From positions 1 to 64,000 of the forward strand of contig DYNZ01000005.1 in NCBI GenBank assembly GCA_020720805.1: DNA of 64,000 bases. The letters run 5' to 3'. Position 1 is the first letter of the stretch; every line of letters begins with the position of its first letter. A program made the position numbers and the translations under genes. The notes below the pieces were generated by a model. It did not search any database. It was not told the origin of the DNA and saw only the letters and a list, made by a program, of their open reading frames with translations. Below are positions 12,034 through 21,444 of this stretch, piece after piece. This stretch comes from Leptospira biflexa. Lineage in GTDB: Bacteria > Spirochaetota > DYNZ01.

Positions 12034-13800
12034 ATGAGACAACGCAACAGCCGCAAGCTCCGCATCGCAACCGCTTTTTTCTTTTTGACAATTTTCATCT
12101 CGATTCTGTTCGCCGCGCCCCTAATCGCAGACGATGAGTACGATCTGGGTAAAAAAGCCTATGGCCAAAAGGAGTACAGCACAGCCGAGCGCTATTTCCA
12201 AAAGGCGTACGAAGCCTCAGTTCGCAAGAATAAAACAGACAAGATCCCTAAAAGGCTCTTCTATCTTGCCCGAACACAATACCAACTGCAGAAATACGGC
12301 CTGGCTCTGGAAAATCTTACAAAATTGAAACAGCAGTTTCCGGATTACAATCCAGATCGCGTGAAAAGTTATTTAGATCGATCCGCGAAAAAAGCCGGCA
12401 AAGAGACAAAAGACGGAGATAGCTCTACCTGGCAGGATCAGAAGCAAACAGATGATAAATTTCTGAGTGCAAGCCACGCACAAAGCCTTGTAGAGAAGGC
12501 AGTATCGGAAAAGATATACTTTTTAGATCTGTCAGGAAAATTAAGCGAAAAAGACCGTGAAACACTTACCAGGCTTGCCAAGCAAGCGCAGGATAAAGGT
12601 TTCACGCTCTACATGTACGCCGTTAATGTACAAAACTATCAAGATTTGCAAAAAATTACAGCAACAATTCCGAAACGGTATGGCTTTCAATCTCTTGAGC
12701 TGCTGGTTCTGTTGGCACCGAACCCAAGAGGCGGATTCGCCGTCGGCAGCGACTACATCTCCAGGGAGAAACAGCAAAAAATCGCCAACGAGTCCCTGCG
12801 CGTGTGGCGTCAAACTCCTCCAGAGGGACGGACAGCCTATGGTGTTGTTCTCGAGACCTTTGCGGAAAAAATCCTCAACAAATCTAATTTCAAACAGAGT
12901 CTGATTCAAACCGGGGTTGGCACCACCATCCTCATTGTTCTGGCGGTCGTTGGCATTGTCGGGGCGGGAATCTACGCAGCCAGAAAACTTAAGCAGAAAA
13001 AATTCCGCGATCTGCTGGAAAGCGGCAGGGATCTGCTGTTTGCCATCAATGACCGGCACAGCCATTTAGAAGCTACAAATGCCTTTTTTATCAACTGGTC
13101 AACCAAACTGGACGAACTGGAAAAACAAAATAACTGGAAAAAACCACAGGAGCTGGAACGGCTTATCGCTGTTATGCAATCCTATCTGGCTCAGCCCAAT
13201 CAATCCAAAGAGGATCTGGAGCGTCCTCTCTTTTCCCAGGATCTTGGCAATATTCGCATTGAAAAAATGCGCCGCCAGGACGGTAAAGAGTATTTCTGCT
13301 ACTCCACTGGCGAGCCCATCACCAGCCCCGAAATCTATATTGCTACAATCTCCCAAAAAGATGGTACAGAACTGAGGGTAACCCTCAGCGATGCTGTAGC
13401 CCAGGAGGTGATTAAAAATCCCAAATCCTTGCATGTACGCACCTATGAACATGATGGTCAACGCCTTCCCTGGTATGAAATTCCCAATTACCGCTATGAT
13501 CCCTATGATAGAGCCTGGCAAGCGTTGATGTGGTACAACCTGGGAAGCATGATGAATCGACCCCATTACCATGACCAATCCCATTACCATTCAGGCTCAT
13601 CCTATCCTCAGCATAGCTATCACGTTTCGGAGTCAGATTACGGTAGTTATGAATCACTTGAATCCACTCCCGGAGTCTCATTTGCCGATTCCATGAGTGC
13701 GGACAGCGCTGACCAGGTAGCAGGCGCCTCGTTCAGCAGCCGGGAAAGCGGCTCCTCTGATGTTGCCGGATCCAGCTTTTCCTATCAGGACAACTCCTGA
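12034..13800 (+). CDS. Secreted/membrane protein with TPR and TPM-like domain, unknown function
   Basis: I chose the ATG at 12034 because TAGGATTAGG lies just upstream and the protein then starts with a clean signal peptide (RKLRIATAFFFLT .. APLIADD). The 588-residue product has a TPR-like region (about 35-120: AERYFQKAYEAS, ALENLTKLKQ). A roughly 130-residue alpha/beta region follows that resembles TPM domains (IYFLDLSGKLS, LELLVLLAPNPRGGFAVG). A membrane helix follows at about 290-313, then a cytosolic-side region and a Ser/His/Tyr-rich low-complexity tail. TPM relatives occur in photosystem repair and envelope proteins. Function not recognised. It lies 39 bases before the glycosyltransferase. 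Confidence 0.72.
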   Translation: MRQRNSRKLRIATAFFFLTIFISILFAAPLIADDEYDLGKKAYGQKEYSTAERYFQKAYEASVRKNKTDKIPKRLFYLARTQYQLQKYGLALENLTKLKQQFPDYNPDRVKSYLDRSAKKAGKETKDGDSSTWQDQKQTDDKFLSASHAQSLVEKAVSEKIYFLDLSGKLSEKDRETLTRLAKQAQDKGFTLYMYAVNVQNYQDLQKITATIPKRYGFQSLELLVLLAPNPRGGFAVGSDYISREKQQKIANESLRVWRQTPPEGRTAYGVVLETFAEKILNKSNFKQSLIQTGVGTTILIVLAVVGIVGAGIYAARKLKQKKFRDLLESGRDLLFAINDRHSHLEATNAFFINWSTKLDELEKQNNWKKPQELERLIAVMQSYLAQPNQSKEDLERPLFSQDLGNIRIEKMRRQDGKEYFCYSTGEPITSPEIYIATISQKDGTELRVTLSDAVAQEVIKNPKSLHVRTYEHDGQRLPWYEIPNYRYDPYDRAWQALMWYNLGSMMNRPHYHDQSHYHSGSSYPQHSYHVSESDYGSYESLESTPGVSFADSMSADSADQVAGASFSSRESGSSDVAGSSFSYQDNS

Positions 13801-13839
13801 TGGTGCTTAGCAGCCATAGAGCGCTATAGGCTCTGGAAT

Positions 13840-14973
13840 ATGCCAGAAGGTCGGGCGCCAAAGGTCTTTTTTTATGCAGTCAACGGCCTGGGTCTAGGCC
13901 ATGTCACCAGACTCATGGCAGTTGCCCGCCAGTTACGGCGGATTGCAACCGATGTGCAGATCGTCTTTATCACCTCCACGGAAGCCTCCCAATTGCTCTA
14001 TCAGGAGGGGTTTACCCATTTCAAACTCCCCTCCAAAAACTCCGCCTCCAGCAGCGGGCTAAAAAAAAGCGAGCTCCAGTTAAGCTACCAGATGATCATC
14101 CAGTCTCTGTACGCTATCCTGAAACCATCCCTTCTGGTGGTGGATACCTTCCCTGTCGGATTGCTGCATGAGCTATTTGGCATCCTGCAGCTTCATCATG
14201 GTATCCCTAAGGTTCTGATCCAACGCAATATCAAACTAGAACGCCAGGAAGATATCACTGTGCGCCAGCAGGGATTTTACCAACATATCATCGTTCCTCA
14301 TCAGGAAGAGGAGGGACCGTTTGCGACCAGAGATGACATACCCGCAACTGCGGTAGGCCCTATTCTGATACGCAATCGCGAAGAAATCTTTCCTCGGGAA
14401 AAGGCATTGGCCATATTAAGGCAAGGCTGCGGTTATCATGATCTTTCCATGCAGAGAAAAAAAATTTTTGTTACCATGGGAGGCGGCGGCGACGTCAACC
14501 TCATTCCAGGAGTGTCAATCATTGGCCAGATCGCAGAGCGTTTTCCAAATTATGATTTTTTTATTCCCCGCGCGCCATTAGCCCGCAACCTGCCGGCTAT
14601 GCCCCAGACAAACATCTACTTCTTTCAGTACTATCCAATTCTGGAGTTGTTAAACGCCTTTGACTTTGCCATCAGCTCTTTGGGTTACAACAGTTTTCAT
14701 GAGCTGCAATTCGCCTGCATGCCAGCGCTCTTTTTCCCTCAGGATCGCGTCTTTGACGATCAGGCCGAACGGGGCAAAACGGCTGCCGATAAAGGTCTGT
14801 GCCGCTACGTCCCCAACCTTGACACGGATCTCCTCGCAAGAGAGATCACATTTCTGGCCGAGCCTGCCAACACCGACTCCTTGCGGCAAAACATGAAAAA
14901 AAAATGTTTTGACAATGGTGCTATCCTGGCAGCTCAGATTCTACAGAGATTTCTCCATTTCCCTGATTCGTAA
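13840..14973 (+). CDS. MurG/GT28-like glycosyltransferase, function unassigned
   Basis: This 377-residue GT-B-type protein has the N-terminal glycine motif NGLGLGHVTRLMAVA (14-28). The C-terminal half contains FVTMGGGGDV and an SLGYNSFHEL/FPQDRVFDDQAERG donor-binding region typical of the MurG/MGT superfamily. It has no signal peptide or membrane helix and is probably a peripheral cytosolic enzyme. It is not MurG itself (MurG blocks differ and no mur genes are near); I would call it a predicted sugar transferase of the COG4671 kind. The kinase gene starts 3 bases after its stop, so the two are probably co-transcribed. Confidence 0.75.
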   Translation: MPEGRAPKVFFYAVNGLGLGHVTRLMAVARQLRRIATDVQIVFITSTEASQLLYQEGFTHFKLPSKNSASSSGLKKSELQLSYQMIIQSLYAILKPSLLVVDTFPVGLLHELFGILQLHHGIPKVLIQRNIKLERQEDITVRQQGFYQHIIVPHQEEEGPFATRDDIPATAVGPILIRNREEIFPREKALAILRQGCGYHDLSMQRKKIFVTMGGGGDVNLIPGVSIIGQIAERFPNYDFFIPRAPLARNLPAMPQTNIYFFQYYPILELLNAFDFAISSLGYNSFHELQFACMPALFFPQDRVFDDQAERGKTAADKGLCRYVPNLDTDLLAREITFLAEPANTDSLRQNMKKKCFDNGAILAAQILQRFLHFPDS

Positions 14974-14976
14974 CCT

Positions 14977-16212
14977 ATGTCCACATCCTTTTTAAATCAT
15001 CATCGCGAACCCTTACCTTCAGAGCAGAGAGAGTGGCAACTGATTACTATTGTTGAATGCAGTATCCATGGGGCGCTCATCCTGCAGAGCAACCAAATTC
15101 GCTTCGCGAACCGCTCCGCATTACGACTACTGGAATTAACAGGTGATCAGTTGAAAAGCATCGACTTTGCCACTTACTTGAATCGATCTATGCAGTGCCA
15201 GCCATACTTTTCTACCGATAAAATTCTTGCTGACAGCGAGCGCGCCCTGCAGGAGGAGATTCGTATTCGATTGGTTCGATCAGACCAAAAACAGATTTGG
15301 TTGCGAATCTGGGGTATTGAGATCGCTTATGATGGAGATACCGCTATACTCCTCAATTTTATGGATATCACAAAAAACAAGGAAACCGAGATGCAGTTGC
15401 TGCGCCAGGAGAAAATGGCTACCATTGGTCAACTGGCTGCGGGTATTGCTCATGAGATCAACACCCCGCTAGCCTATATCCAGAGCAACCTGGTTGTCCT
15501 GCAGCAATATATGGAAAATATAAAAGCCTTTTACACTCAATGTCATAAATTAACAGAGACACAACAATATTGCGATGAATTGGATGCGGATTTCCTTTTC
15601 CCGGACATTGATACCCTTCTCAAAGAAAACCTGGAAGGGAGTCGCCAAATCGCCCATATCATTCGAGATCTGCGCCAATTTGCCAGTATTGACACGGACA
15701 ACGACAACTGGTTTGAGGTGCAAGAGATACTGGAAGCAACCTTAAATGTCCTGAATAACCAGTTAAAGTATCATGTCCACATTGTGCGGGATTATGAGCC
15801 CAACCTTCCCAAGATTTACGGAAACTCCCAGGACTTTGGACAAATTTTTATGAATCTCATTATCAATAGCTCCCAGGCCATCGCAGAAAAAGCAGCTCAA
15901 ATAGGCGCCATACCAGCCTCGTACCAAGGCGAGATCACGCTGCGCACCCGACTTGGCAGTCAAAACGAAAATAGCATCATCAAAGTCAGCGTGATAGATA
16001 ACGGAACTGGAATTTCAGAAGAAAATTTAAAAAAAATATTTGATCCATTTTTTACAACAAAGCAGATCGGTCAGGGATCAGGCCTTGGGTTAAGCATTGT
16101 TTTTGATATTATCACAAAAAACGGAGGCCAAGTCCAGGTGGAAAGCCAACCTGGCCAGGGTACCGCCATCCATATCTCGATTCCCTTAAAAGGAGCAAAA
16201 AAAAATGAATGA
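14977..16212 (+). CDS. Cytosolic PAS-containing sensor histidine kinase
   Basis: This 411-residue kinase has an N-terminal PAS domain (about 25-145), a HisKA dimerisation domain with the phosphoacceptor His159 (AAGIAHEINTPLAY) and an HATPase domain: N box NLIINSSQA near 292, VIDNGTGI, FDPFFTTK and GQGSGLGLSIV. There are no membrane segments, so it senses a cytosolic cue or acts with a partner. The response regulator gene overlaps its 3' end by 8 bases (ribosome-binding site AAAGGAG inside this gene), which makes the pair a cognate two-component system. The preceding glycosyltransferase is in the same transcription unit. Confidence 0.93.
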   Translation: MSTSFLNHHREPLPSEQREWQLITIVECSIHGALILQSNQIRFANRSALRLLELTGDQLKSIDFATYLNRSMQCQPYFSTDKILADSERALQEEIRIRLVRSDQKQIWLRIWGIEIAYDGDTAILLNFMDITKNKETEMQLLRQEKMATIGQLAAGIAHEINTPLAYIQSNLVVLQQYMENIKAFYTQCHKLTETQQYCDELDADFLFPDIDTLLKENLEGSRQIAHIIRDLRQFASIDTDNDNWFEVQEILEATLNVLNNQLKYHVHIVRDYEPNLPKIYGNSQDFGQIFMNLIINSSQAIAEKAAQIGAIPASYQGEITLRTRLGSQNENSIIKVSVIDNGTGISEENLKKIFDPFFTTKQIGQGSGLGLSIVFDIITKNGGQVQVESQPGQGTAIHISIPLKGAKKNE

Positions 16213-16642
16213 TGACAAACAGCCTGAGGAAAAACAGGAGCCCCAAATCCAGGAGTACAGATTGGTCGTTGTGGACGACAATGAGTCGGTATGCAACAGT
16301 ATCCGCCGTGAATTAGGCATGAAAACCAAACATGAATCCTTTCGCTTTCAAATCAAAGATTTCCAGGATCCCGAGGTCGCGTTCAACTATATCTGCGACC
16401 ATGATGTTCACCTGGTTATCAGCGATATCAAGATGCCCTTTATGACAGGCGATCAACTCCTGGCCAAAATCAAAGAACGCTGCCCACAAAAACCAGTTTT
16501 GATCATTACAGGGTACGCCACAAAAGATAACATCCTCTCCATTTTTAAGGCAGATAAAAATACCATTATACTCAGTAAACCCTGGGATCCAGATCGCCTA
16601 TACGCATCAATCAAAAAATTACTTGATCTCAAAGATTCGTAA
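16205..16642 (+). CDS. Single-domain response regulator
   Basis: A 145-residue receiver domain with no output domain. Acidic pair in VVVDDNES, phosphoacceptor Asp near residue 74 (LVISDIKMPF), Thr in LIITGYA and Lys in LSKPWDP are all present. It is the likely partner of the PAS kinase whose gene it overlaps. The KPWD segment resembles receivers that accompany HD-GYP or cell-development kinases rather than CheY. Its 3' end overlaps the convergent response-regulator gene by 14 bases. Confidence 0.92.
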   Translation: MNDDKQPEEKQEPQIQEYRLVVVDDNESVCNSIRRELGMKTKHESFRFQIKDFQDPEVAFNYICDHDVHLVISDIKMPFMTGDQLLAKIKERCPQKPVLIITGYATKDNILSIFKADKNTIILSKPWDPDRLYASIKKLLDLKDS

Positions 16643-16997
16643 AACGCTGTATGACTGTCACGATCTCTTCCGTTGTGCATGGTTTGGCAAGGTAGGAGTG
16701 AGCCAACTCTTTTCCAAGATGATACACCTCGGTCTCTGACTGGCCTGTCATTAATACACGATACATCTGGGGATATAGATTTTTAACCCTCTCCAAGAGC
16801 TCAAGTCCATTTACATCCGGCATTTTGTAATCGGCAATGATTAAGTCAATTTTTTTTTGACCCATGAGATCTAGCGCTATTTTTGCTCCGGAACAAAACT
16901 CCATCTCCCAGGTATCCTTGTACTTGCGCAGAGATCTCCTCAGGCTGCTGAGAAGATTATCATCATCATCAACGAAAAGGATAGTACGCTTAACCAT
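16629..16997 (-). CDS. Single-domain response regulator
   Basis: A receiver domain of 122 residues. I place the start at 16997 (MVKRTILFVDDDD) because GGGAGG lies at the right distance; an in-frame extension to 17030 has no such site. The phosphoacceptor is Asp56 (LIIADYKMPD), with VLMTGQ and YLAKPC completing the active site. It lies directly downstream of the large hybrid kinase (82-base gap, same strand), its likely donor. It has no output domain, so it acts by protein contact or in a phosphorelay. Confidence 0.9.
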   Translation of the reverse strand: MVKRTILFVDDDDNLLSSLRRSLRKYKDTWEMEFCSGAKIALDLMGQKKIDLIIADYKMPDVNGLELLERVKNLYPQMYRVLMTGQSETEVYHLGKELAHSYLAKPCTTEEIVTVIQRFTNL

Positions 16998-17079
16998 AAT
17001 GCCTCCCTGGATGTTCTTTAAGAAAAACAAACCCCATTTATACCGAAAAGAAATTGGTTTTCCCTATGGCATAAAAAAC

Positions 17080-19830
17080 CTATTTGGGATCCATAAAAAA
17101 ACGAATGATAAACACAGTTCCTTCTCCCTCTTTCGTTTCAAACAACAGAGAACCCCCGTGTTTTTCTACCACTATAAATCTCGCAATGCTTAACCCTTGA
17201 CCAGTCCCTTTGCCGACCCCCTTTGTGGTAAAAAAAGGATCATATATTCTATTCTGAATCTTTTCTGGTATGCCAGTACCATTATCGACAATCCTAATTT
17301 CTATACTGTCCGTCAACAATCTCGTTGAAATATTGATTTTCCCTTTTCTTTCAGGATCTTTATTACGTGCCTCCTGGATGGCGTGAGCCGCGTTTACCAA
17401 TATATTGATCAAAACCTGGCTTATCTCGGCAGGAAAGCCTTCCATTGCAGGCAGCCCTGCTCCCAGTTCCAATTGAACCTCCGCGTCATACTTCCACTCA
17501 TTTTTTGCCAGAAACACCGCGTCTTCTACGAGCGAGTTTATTATTACGGGAACCTTCTCCTCCTGATCAGGTCTGGCAAAACTTTTCATAGATTTTACGA
17601 TCCTGGCGACATGCTCTAAACCCTGCATCGTTTGCCGAAATGTAACAGGTATCTCTTCTACCAAATAGGGAAGATCCATCCCCGATATTATTTGTGAAAT
17701 TTCTTGAAATGATTCTGAAAGGTCCTGTTTTTGTTGAAATTGGCTTTCCAGTCTCTGGTAACGGCGATACACCTCTGCCAACTTTTCAAAGGCCTCCTGC
17801 AGAAACCTTGTATTTTCCATAATATATTGAGTCGGGGTATTGATCTCATGAGAAATCCCGGCGGAAAGCTCGCCAATGGATTTCAGTTTCTGATCCTGGA
17901 TGAGCTGCATCTCCATGACTCTTTTTTTTGTGATATCCTTGGCGTACAAAAGGCAACCCCTGATGTTTTTTTTATCGTCCATAATGGGATTTATGGTCAC
18001 AGCAAGAAGTATTTCCGCGCCAGATCTATCCTGATAGGACAAGGTATCAATATGGGTCGCGCTCAAGGTGCTGTAACTTTCGCACATCCCTTCAAAGACG
18101 TCCGGCCAGGCCCAGTTCATGCCGATAGAGAAAAACTTTTTGCCAATTACATCCTCTGCTTTCAAACCAAACGTATTTTCGGCAATATGATTCCAGTGCG
18201 TAACTTCCTCTTCCCGGGATATACCGATGATAATAGAATCAATGGAAGAGAGAAGGCTTTGTATTTCATCATGAGCCTGCTGGATCTTTCTTTCAGAGGA
18301 CTTTTGCTCTGATATATCCATAAAGCTCTCGATAAAAAACAGGTGATTTTGGATCCGTATGGAAACTACATTTTTAACCAGAGTAATGTGCACACCCCTC
18401 TCTTGCTTTTTAATTTCCAGCTCTCTTTGAGCGATTTCACCTTCTTTGATGCGATTGCATAAATGCGAACACGACGCCTCTCCGACGGTGCAAAAAATAT
18501 CCTGACAAGAGGTGCCAAGGATCTCCTCTTTTGTATATCGTAATAGACCTAATGCGGCCTGATTGCAGTCAACAACCAGCATACTTTCAGCATCGACGAT
18601 AACAACACCGGAAGGAATAGAATCCATTAAGGTACGGTAGCGCTCCTCCTTATCCTGAAGCAATTTTTCTGTCATCTTTCGTTTGCTGATGTCACGCACA
18701 ATGCAGATTGCCTGCCAATTTCCATCCAGCATGACTGCCGATAGAGAAATCTCAATATAGATTTGGTCATGCTTGCCCGTTACCGCCCTCAATTCCAAGG
18801 TGCGGTTTGTTGTGCGGCCTTTGCTTTCCTGAAGCCATTCATTAAAAAATTTTTTATAATCCGCAACAAGTTCAGGAGGCGAAATCATCCTATAAACGGA
18901 TTGACCAATAGCATTCTCCTCTGATATCGAAAAAATATATTCAGCAGCCGGATTCCAAAGTGACAGGATACACTCTTCGTCCATCATAAAAATAGCATCC
19001 TGAGCCGATCTGACAAGCGAGCGAAATTTCATCTCACTCTGCCTCAGATCATTTTCCATATTCTGCTTCTCTGTGATATCTTCCAAAATGCCAGCGACGT
19101 GCACTCCATCCGGGCTATAAAAACTACCGGAAAGCCACTCTCTGCGATTCGGTAAATAAATCTTCTTGTGAATAGTTTTTCTGTCAAAAAGTAGAGCTAT
19201 AGCAATTTCCCGCCAATCCGGAAGAGCGCGCAGCAATCCGGGAAAAATTTTCAACAATGATTGATGAATCAGTTGTCCTTTATCGATCCCGACAATATCA
19301 AGAAAATGCTGATTCACCTCTACAATTTCCGCATCAAAGGAGAAGGAGGCATCACTCTTATTTTCATAGAAACGCAGATAAAGAAAAGCGCCTGTCCTGT
19401 GAGAAAACAGGAGCTGATAGCGTGATTCCTGGCGAATCAGCTCCTGCTCCATTTCAAAACGTATCCAGGCGTTTCGTAATGCAGCGTAAAGACTAAATTC
19501 TGAAAATGGTTTTATCAGATATCCATAGTTCGATATAACAGCGCCCCTTTCCAGAAATTCATCCTCCACCGCAGCTGTCATAAAAATGACCGGAATATGA
19601 AATTTTTCTATAATCTTCCCTGCTGTGGTAATACCATCCCACTCCCCTGCCAGCATAATATCCATAAGAATGAGCTGAGGCGGGTCACTCTCGCATATTG
19701 CGAGTGCCTCTTCACCAAAGGCTGTGCTGCGAATATCACGATAACCGCGGCGCATCAATATCTGCTCTGCTAACAGGACTACTGTTTTCGAGTCCTCTAC
19801 GATTAAAACCTTGGGTTTTTCCATGACCAT
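17080..19830 (-). CDS. Receiver-PAS(4)-histidine kinase
   Basis: This 916-residue soluble protein starts with a receiver domain (Asp57 in LILMDIMLAG). Four PAS-like modules follow (about 140-260, 265-385, 395-510, 520-635), with YRLLFSHRT, FRSLVRSAQDAIFMMD, YRTLMDSIPSGVVIVD and IQSLLSSIDSIIIGIS at their starts. HisKA has His661 (AGISHEINTPTQY), and the ATPase has RIVDNGTGIP, YDPFFTTKG and GTGQGLSIARF. A Cys-rich stretch in the third PAS (CQDIFC, ASCSHLC) could bind metal or sense redox (inference). With no membrane segment it probably integrates cytosolic signals and an upstream phosphoryl input. It precedes the response regulator at 16629-16997. Confidence 0.92.
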   Translation of the reverse strand: MVMEKPKVLIVEDSKTVVLLAEQILMRRGYRDIRSTAFGEEALAICESDPPQLILMDIMLAGEWDGITTAGKIIEKFHIPVIFMTAAVEDEFLERGAVISNYGYLIKPFSEFSLYAALRNAWIRFEMEQELIRQESRYQLLFSHRTGAFLYLRFYENKSDASFSFDAEIVEVNQHFLDIVGIDKGQLIHQSLLKIFPGLLRALPDWREIAIALLFDRKTIHKKIYLPNRREWLSGSFYSPDGVHVAGILEDITEKQNMENDLRQSEMKFRSLVRSAQDAIFMMDEECILSLWNPAAEYIFSISEENAIGQSVYRMISPPELVADYKKFFNEWLQESKGRTTNRTLELRAVTGKHDQIYIEISLSAVMLDGNWQAICIVRDISKRKMTEKLLQDKEERYRTLMDSIPSGVVIVDAESMLVVDCNQAALGLLRYTKEEILGTSCQDIFCTVGEASCSHLCNRIKEGEIAQRELEIKKQERGVHITLVKNVVSIRIQNHLFFIESFMDISEQKSSERKIQQAHDEIQSLLSSIDSIIIGISREEEVTHWNHIAENTFGLKAEDVIGKKFFSIGMNWAWPDVFEGMCESYSTLSATHIDTLSYQDRSGAEILLAVTINPIMDDKKNIRGCLLYAKDITKKRVMEMQLIQDQKLKSIGELSAGISHEINTPTQYIMENTRFLQEAFEKLAEVYRRYQRLESQFQQKQDLSESFQEISQIISGMDLPYLVEEIPVTFRQTMQGLEHVARIVKSMKSFARPDQEEKVPVIINSLVEDAVFLAKNEWKYDAEVQLELGAGLPAMEGFPAEISQVLINILVNAAHAIQEARNKDPERKGKINISTRLLTDSIEIRIVDNGTGIPEKIQNRIYDPFFTTKGVGKGTGQGLSIARFIVVEKHGGSLLFETKEGEGTVFIIRFFMDPK

Positions 19831-19873
19831 TCCGTTAGATGCAATTCAAAAAGGATGTAAAACCGTCATTAAG

Positions 19874-20127
19874 TATACTAAAGGCATTTTGGTTTTCGGA
19901 TATCGCAAGGCAATGCCAGCGATGTCGATGCACCCTTTAGCCTGTATTTACTGTTTGCAATGGACTTTGTCCCGCAACCGTTAATGCCAAGGTCGATAAG
20001 GACGCGGTTATGGCATTGCCCAACCGGTCAAATCTTGTGCTGTGGTTCGACAGGCTCACCATACAAGTTTATCGAAGCATCGATGCCTATTGGTATAAAA
20101 CCCGAGAACCAAAGTGTTTCGAGTATA
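19874..20127 (-). repeat. Nested repeat: element A copy 3 interrupted by a variant element B
   Basis: Element A, in reverse orientation, starts TATACTAAAGGCATTTTGG at 19874 and ends GTGTTTCGAGTATA at 20127. It is split after CACCCTTTAGCC by an element B variant (about 19946-20097, ACTGTTTGCAATGGACTTTG .. GCCTATTGGTATA). In the intact A copies this point reads AGCCAGTATAAAACC. Here B has jumped into A, the reverse of the 7157 locus. This B variant has an extra GCAACCGTTAATGCCAAGGTCGA block that is partly shared with the copy at 40305. It fills most of the 19831-20193 gap. Confidence 0.85.
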
Positions 20128-20193
20128 ACATATTCAAATAGAATAGCGCCGAAGGGAGAAAGGCAACAGAAAAAAATAGAAAAAAACAACTTC

Positions 20194-21444
20194 ATGAAAA
20201 AAAGCACTCACCAGGTCTCGTTCATGAAAATTTTTCATATCCTGCTTGACTGGATTGCCCGCAACCTGAGCCATATTTTTTGCAAAGAAATCTTCCAGCA
20301 TAGATTGATCCTCTTTTTTAAGAGCGGAAACAATACCATGATTGCTAAACAGGAAAACCCACAACCGCAGCTGGTGCACCGATATCATCGTATTACCCCC
20401 TTACCATCTGTACCCCAGGTCGTTCATATGGATCTGGTCAACGCCTGCAACCTTGCCTGCATCTCCTGCTGGAACCATTCGCCTTTATTGGCAGCACCCA
20501 AAAGCCGGAACTGGAAGCTGGCTAAAATGGATACAGAACTAGCCATACGGCTGATTCATGAATTGGCTAAACTGGGTGCGGAAAAATTGATTTTCAGCGG
20601 AGGCGGCGAAATCTTTCTCCACCCGGATATTTATACACTGATACTCAAAGCGACACTTTATCCAAAGATGAAGCTTACACTGATGACAAACCTTTTGGCT
20701 TGTTCAGACCCGGATTTTCTGATCCAGCGACGAGTCTCCTCGATTCTGGTAAATTTTCACGCCACCAATCGAAAAAGTTACGCCGCTTTTCATCCAGGAA
20801 CGCCAGAGAAAAAATTTGATGAATTGCTAGAAAAAATAGATCACCTGCGCAAGGGCGGCCTGGCCATCAAACTGGTAAGCGCAGTCAATGCGATTAATTT
20901 TGAAGAGTTACCAAAGATGTTAGAGTTAGCCTCTCATCTCGACTGCAATATCCAATTTAAGTTAGCTTCCGTTGCTCCGGGGACGGAGGTGACGATGCTC
21001 ACCAAAGAGCAAAAAAAATGGTTGTGGAAACAGATACCTTCCCTGCGCAAGCAGGCGAAACTCCTCGGTGTTCACAAAACAAACCTTGAGGTTTTGGGGC
21101 AGCAACTACAGGGCGGCAAAGAGCACAATTTCCCCATTCGCGAGATCGGATGCTATGCTGGTTACTACTATTCCAGGATTCAGACAGACGCTACAGTACA
21201 CTATTGCTGTAAAAGCATCCCTGTGGGTAACTGCGCTTCCAGTTCTTTTATGGAAATATGGCAAGGGGAACGCTATGAGAGTATTCGCAGGAGCCTCGAA
21301 AAAGGGAAATTTTTTCCTGTGTGTGACTCCTGCGGAAAATATGATCTAAACTATACGGTTTATAAAACCATTCAACATTTTTTTTCTCCTACTCAAGATG
21401 GCCATTCCCCGGAAAAAACCTCAACAGCCGGTCCAACTTTGTAA
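20194..21444 (+). CDS. Radical SAM/SPASM-like protein
   Basis: The 4Fe-4S radical SAM motif is Cys85-x3-Cys89-x2-Cys92 (CNLACISCW). The SAM-contacting glycine strand LIFSGGGEIFLH follows. C-terminal Cys residues (IGCYAGYY, YCCK, CDSCGKYD) resemble a SPASM/twitch region that binds auxiliary clusters; the final NYTVYK segment is common in oligosaccharide-linked members. Substrate unknown. The start is uncertain: ATG at 20194, 20224 or 20338 are all possible, and the open frame reaches back into the repeat at 19874-20127, where it is not coding. I give 20194 (416 residues). The 3' end overlaps dapF by 52 bases (convergent). Confidence 0.82.
   Translation: MKKSTHQVSFMKIFHILLDWIARNLSHIFCKEIFQHRLILFFKSGNNTMIAKQENPQPQLVHRYHRITPLPSVPQVVHMDLVNACNLACISCWNHSPLLAAPKSRNWKLAKMDTELAIRLIHELAKLGAEKLIFSGGGEIFLHPDIYTLILKATLYPKMKLTLMTNLLACSDPDFLIQRRVSSILVNFHATNRKSYAAFHPGTPEKKFDELLEKIDHLRKGGLAIKLVSAVNAINFEELPKMLELASHLDCNIQFKLASVAPGTEVTMLTKEQKKWLWKQIPSLRKQAKLLGVHKTNLEVLGQQLQGGKEHNFPIREIGCYAGYYYSRIQTDATVHYCCKSIPVGNCASSSFMEIWQGERYESIRRSLEKGKFFPVCDSCGKYDLNYTVYKTIQHFFSPTQDGHSPEKTSTAGPTL

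Noticed and set aside
12541-13065. Open frame of 174 codons opposite the TPR/TPM-like gene
   Set aside because: Lies entirely within a convincing plus-strand gene and lacks a ribosome-binding site.
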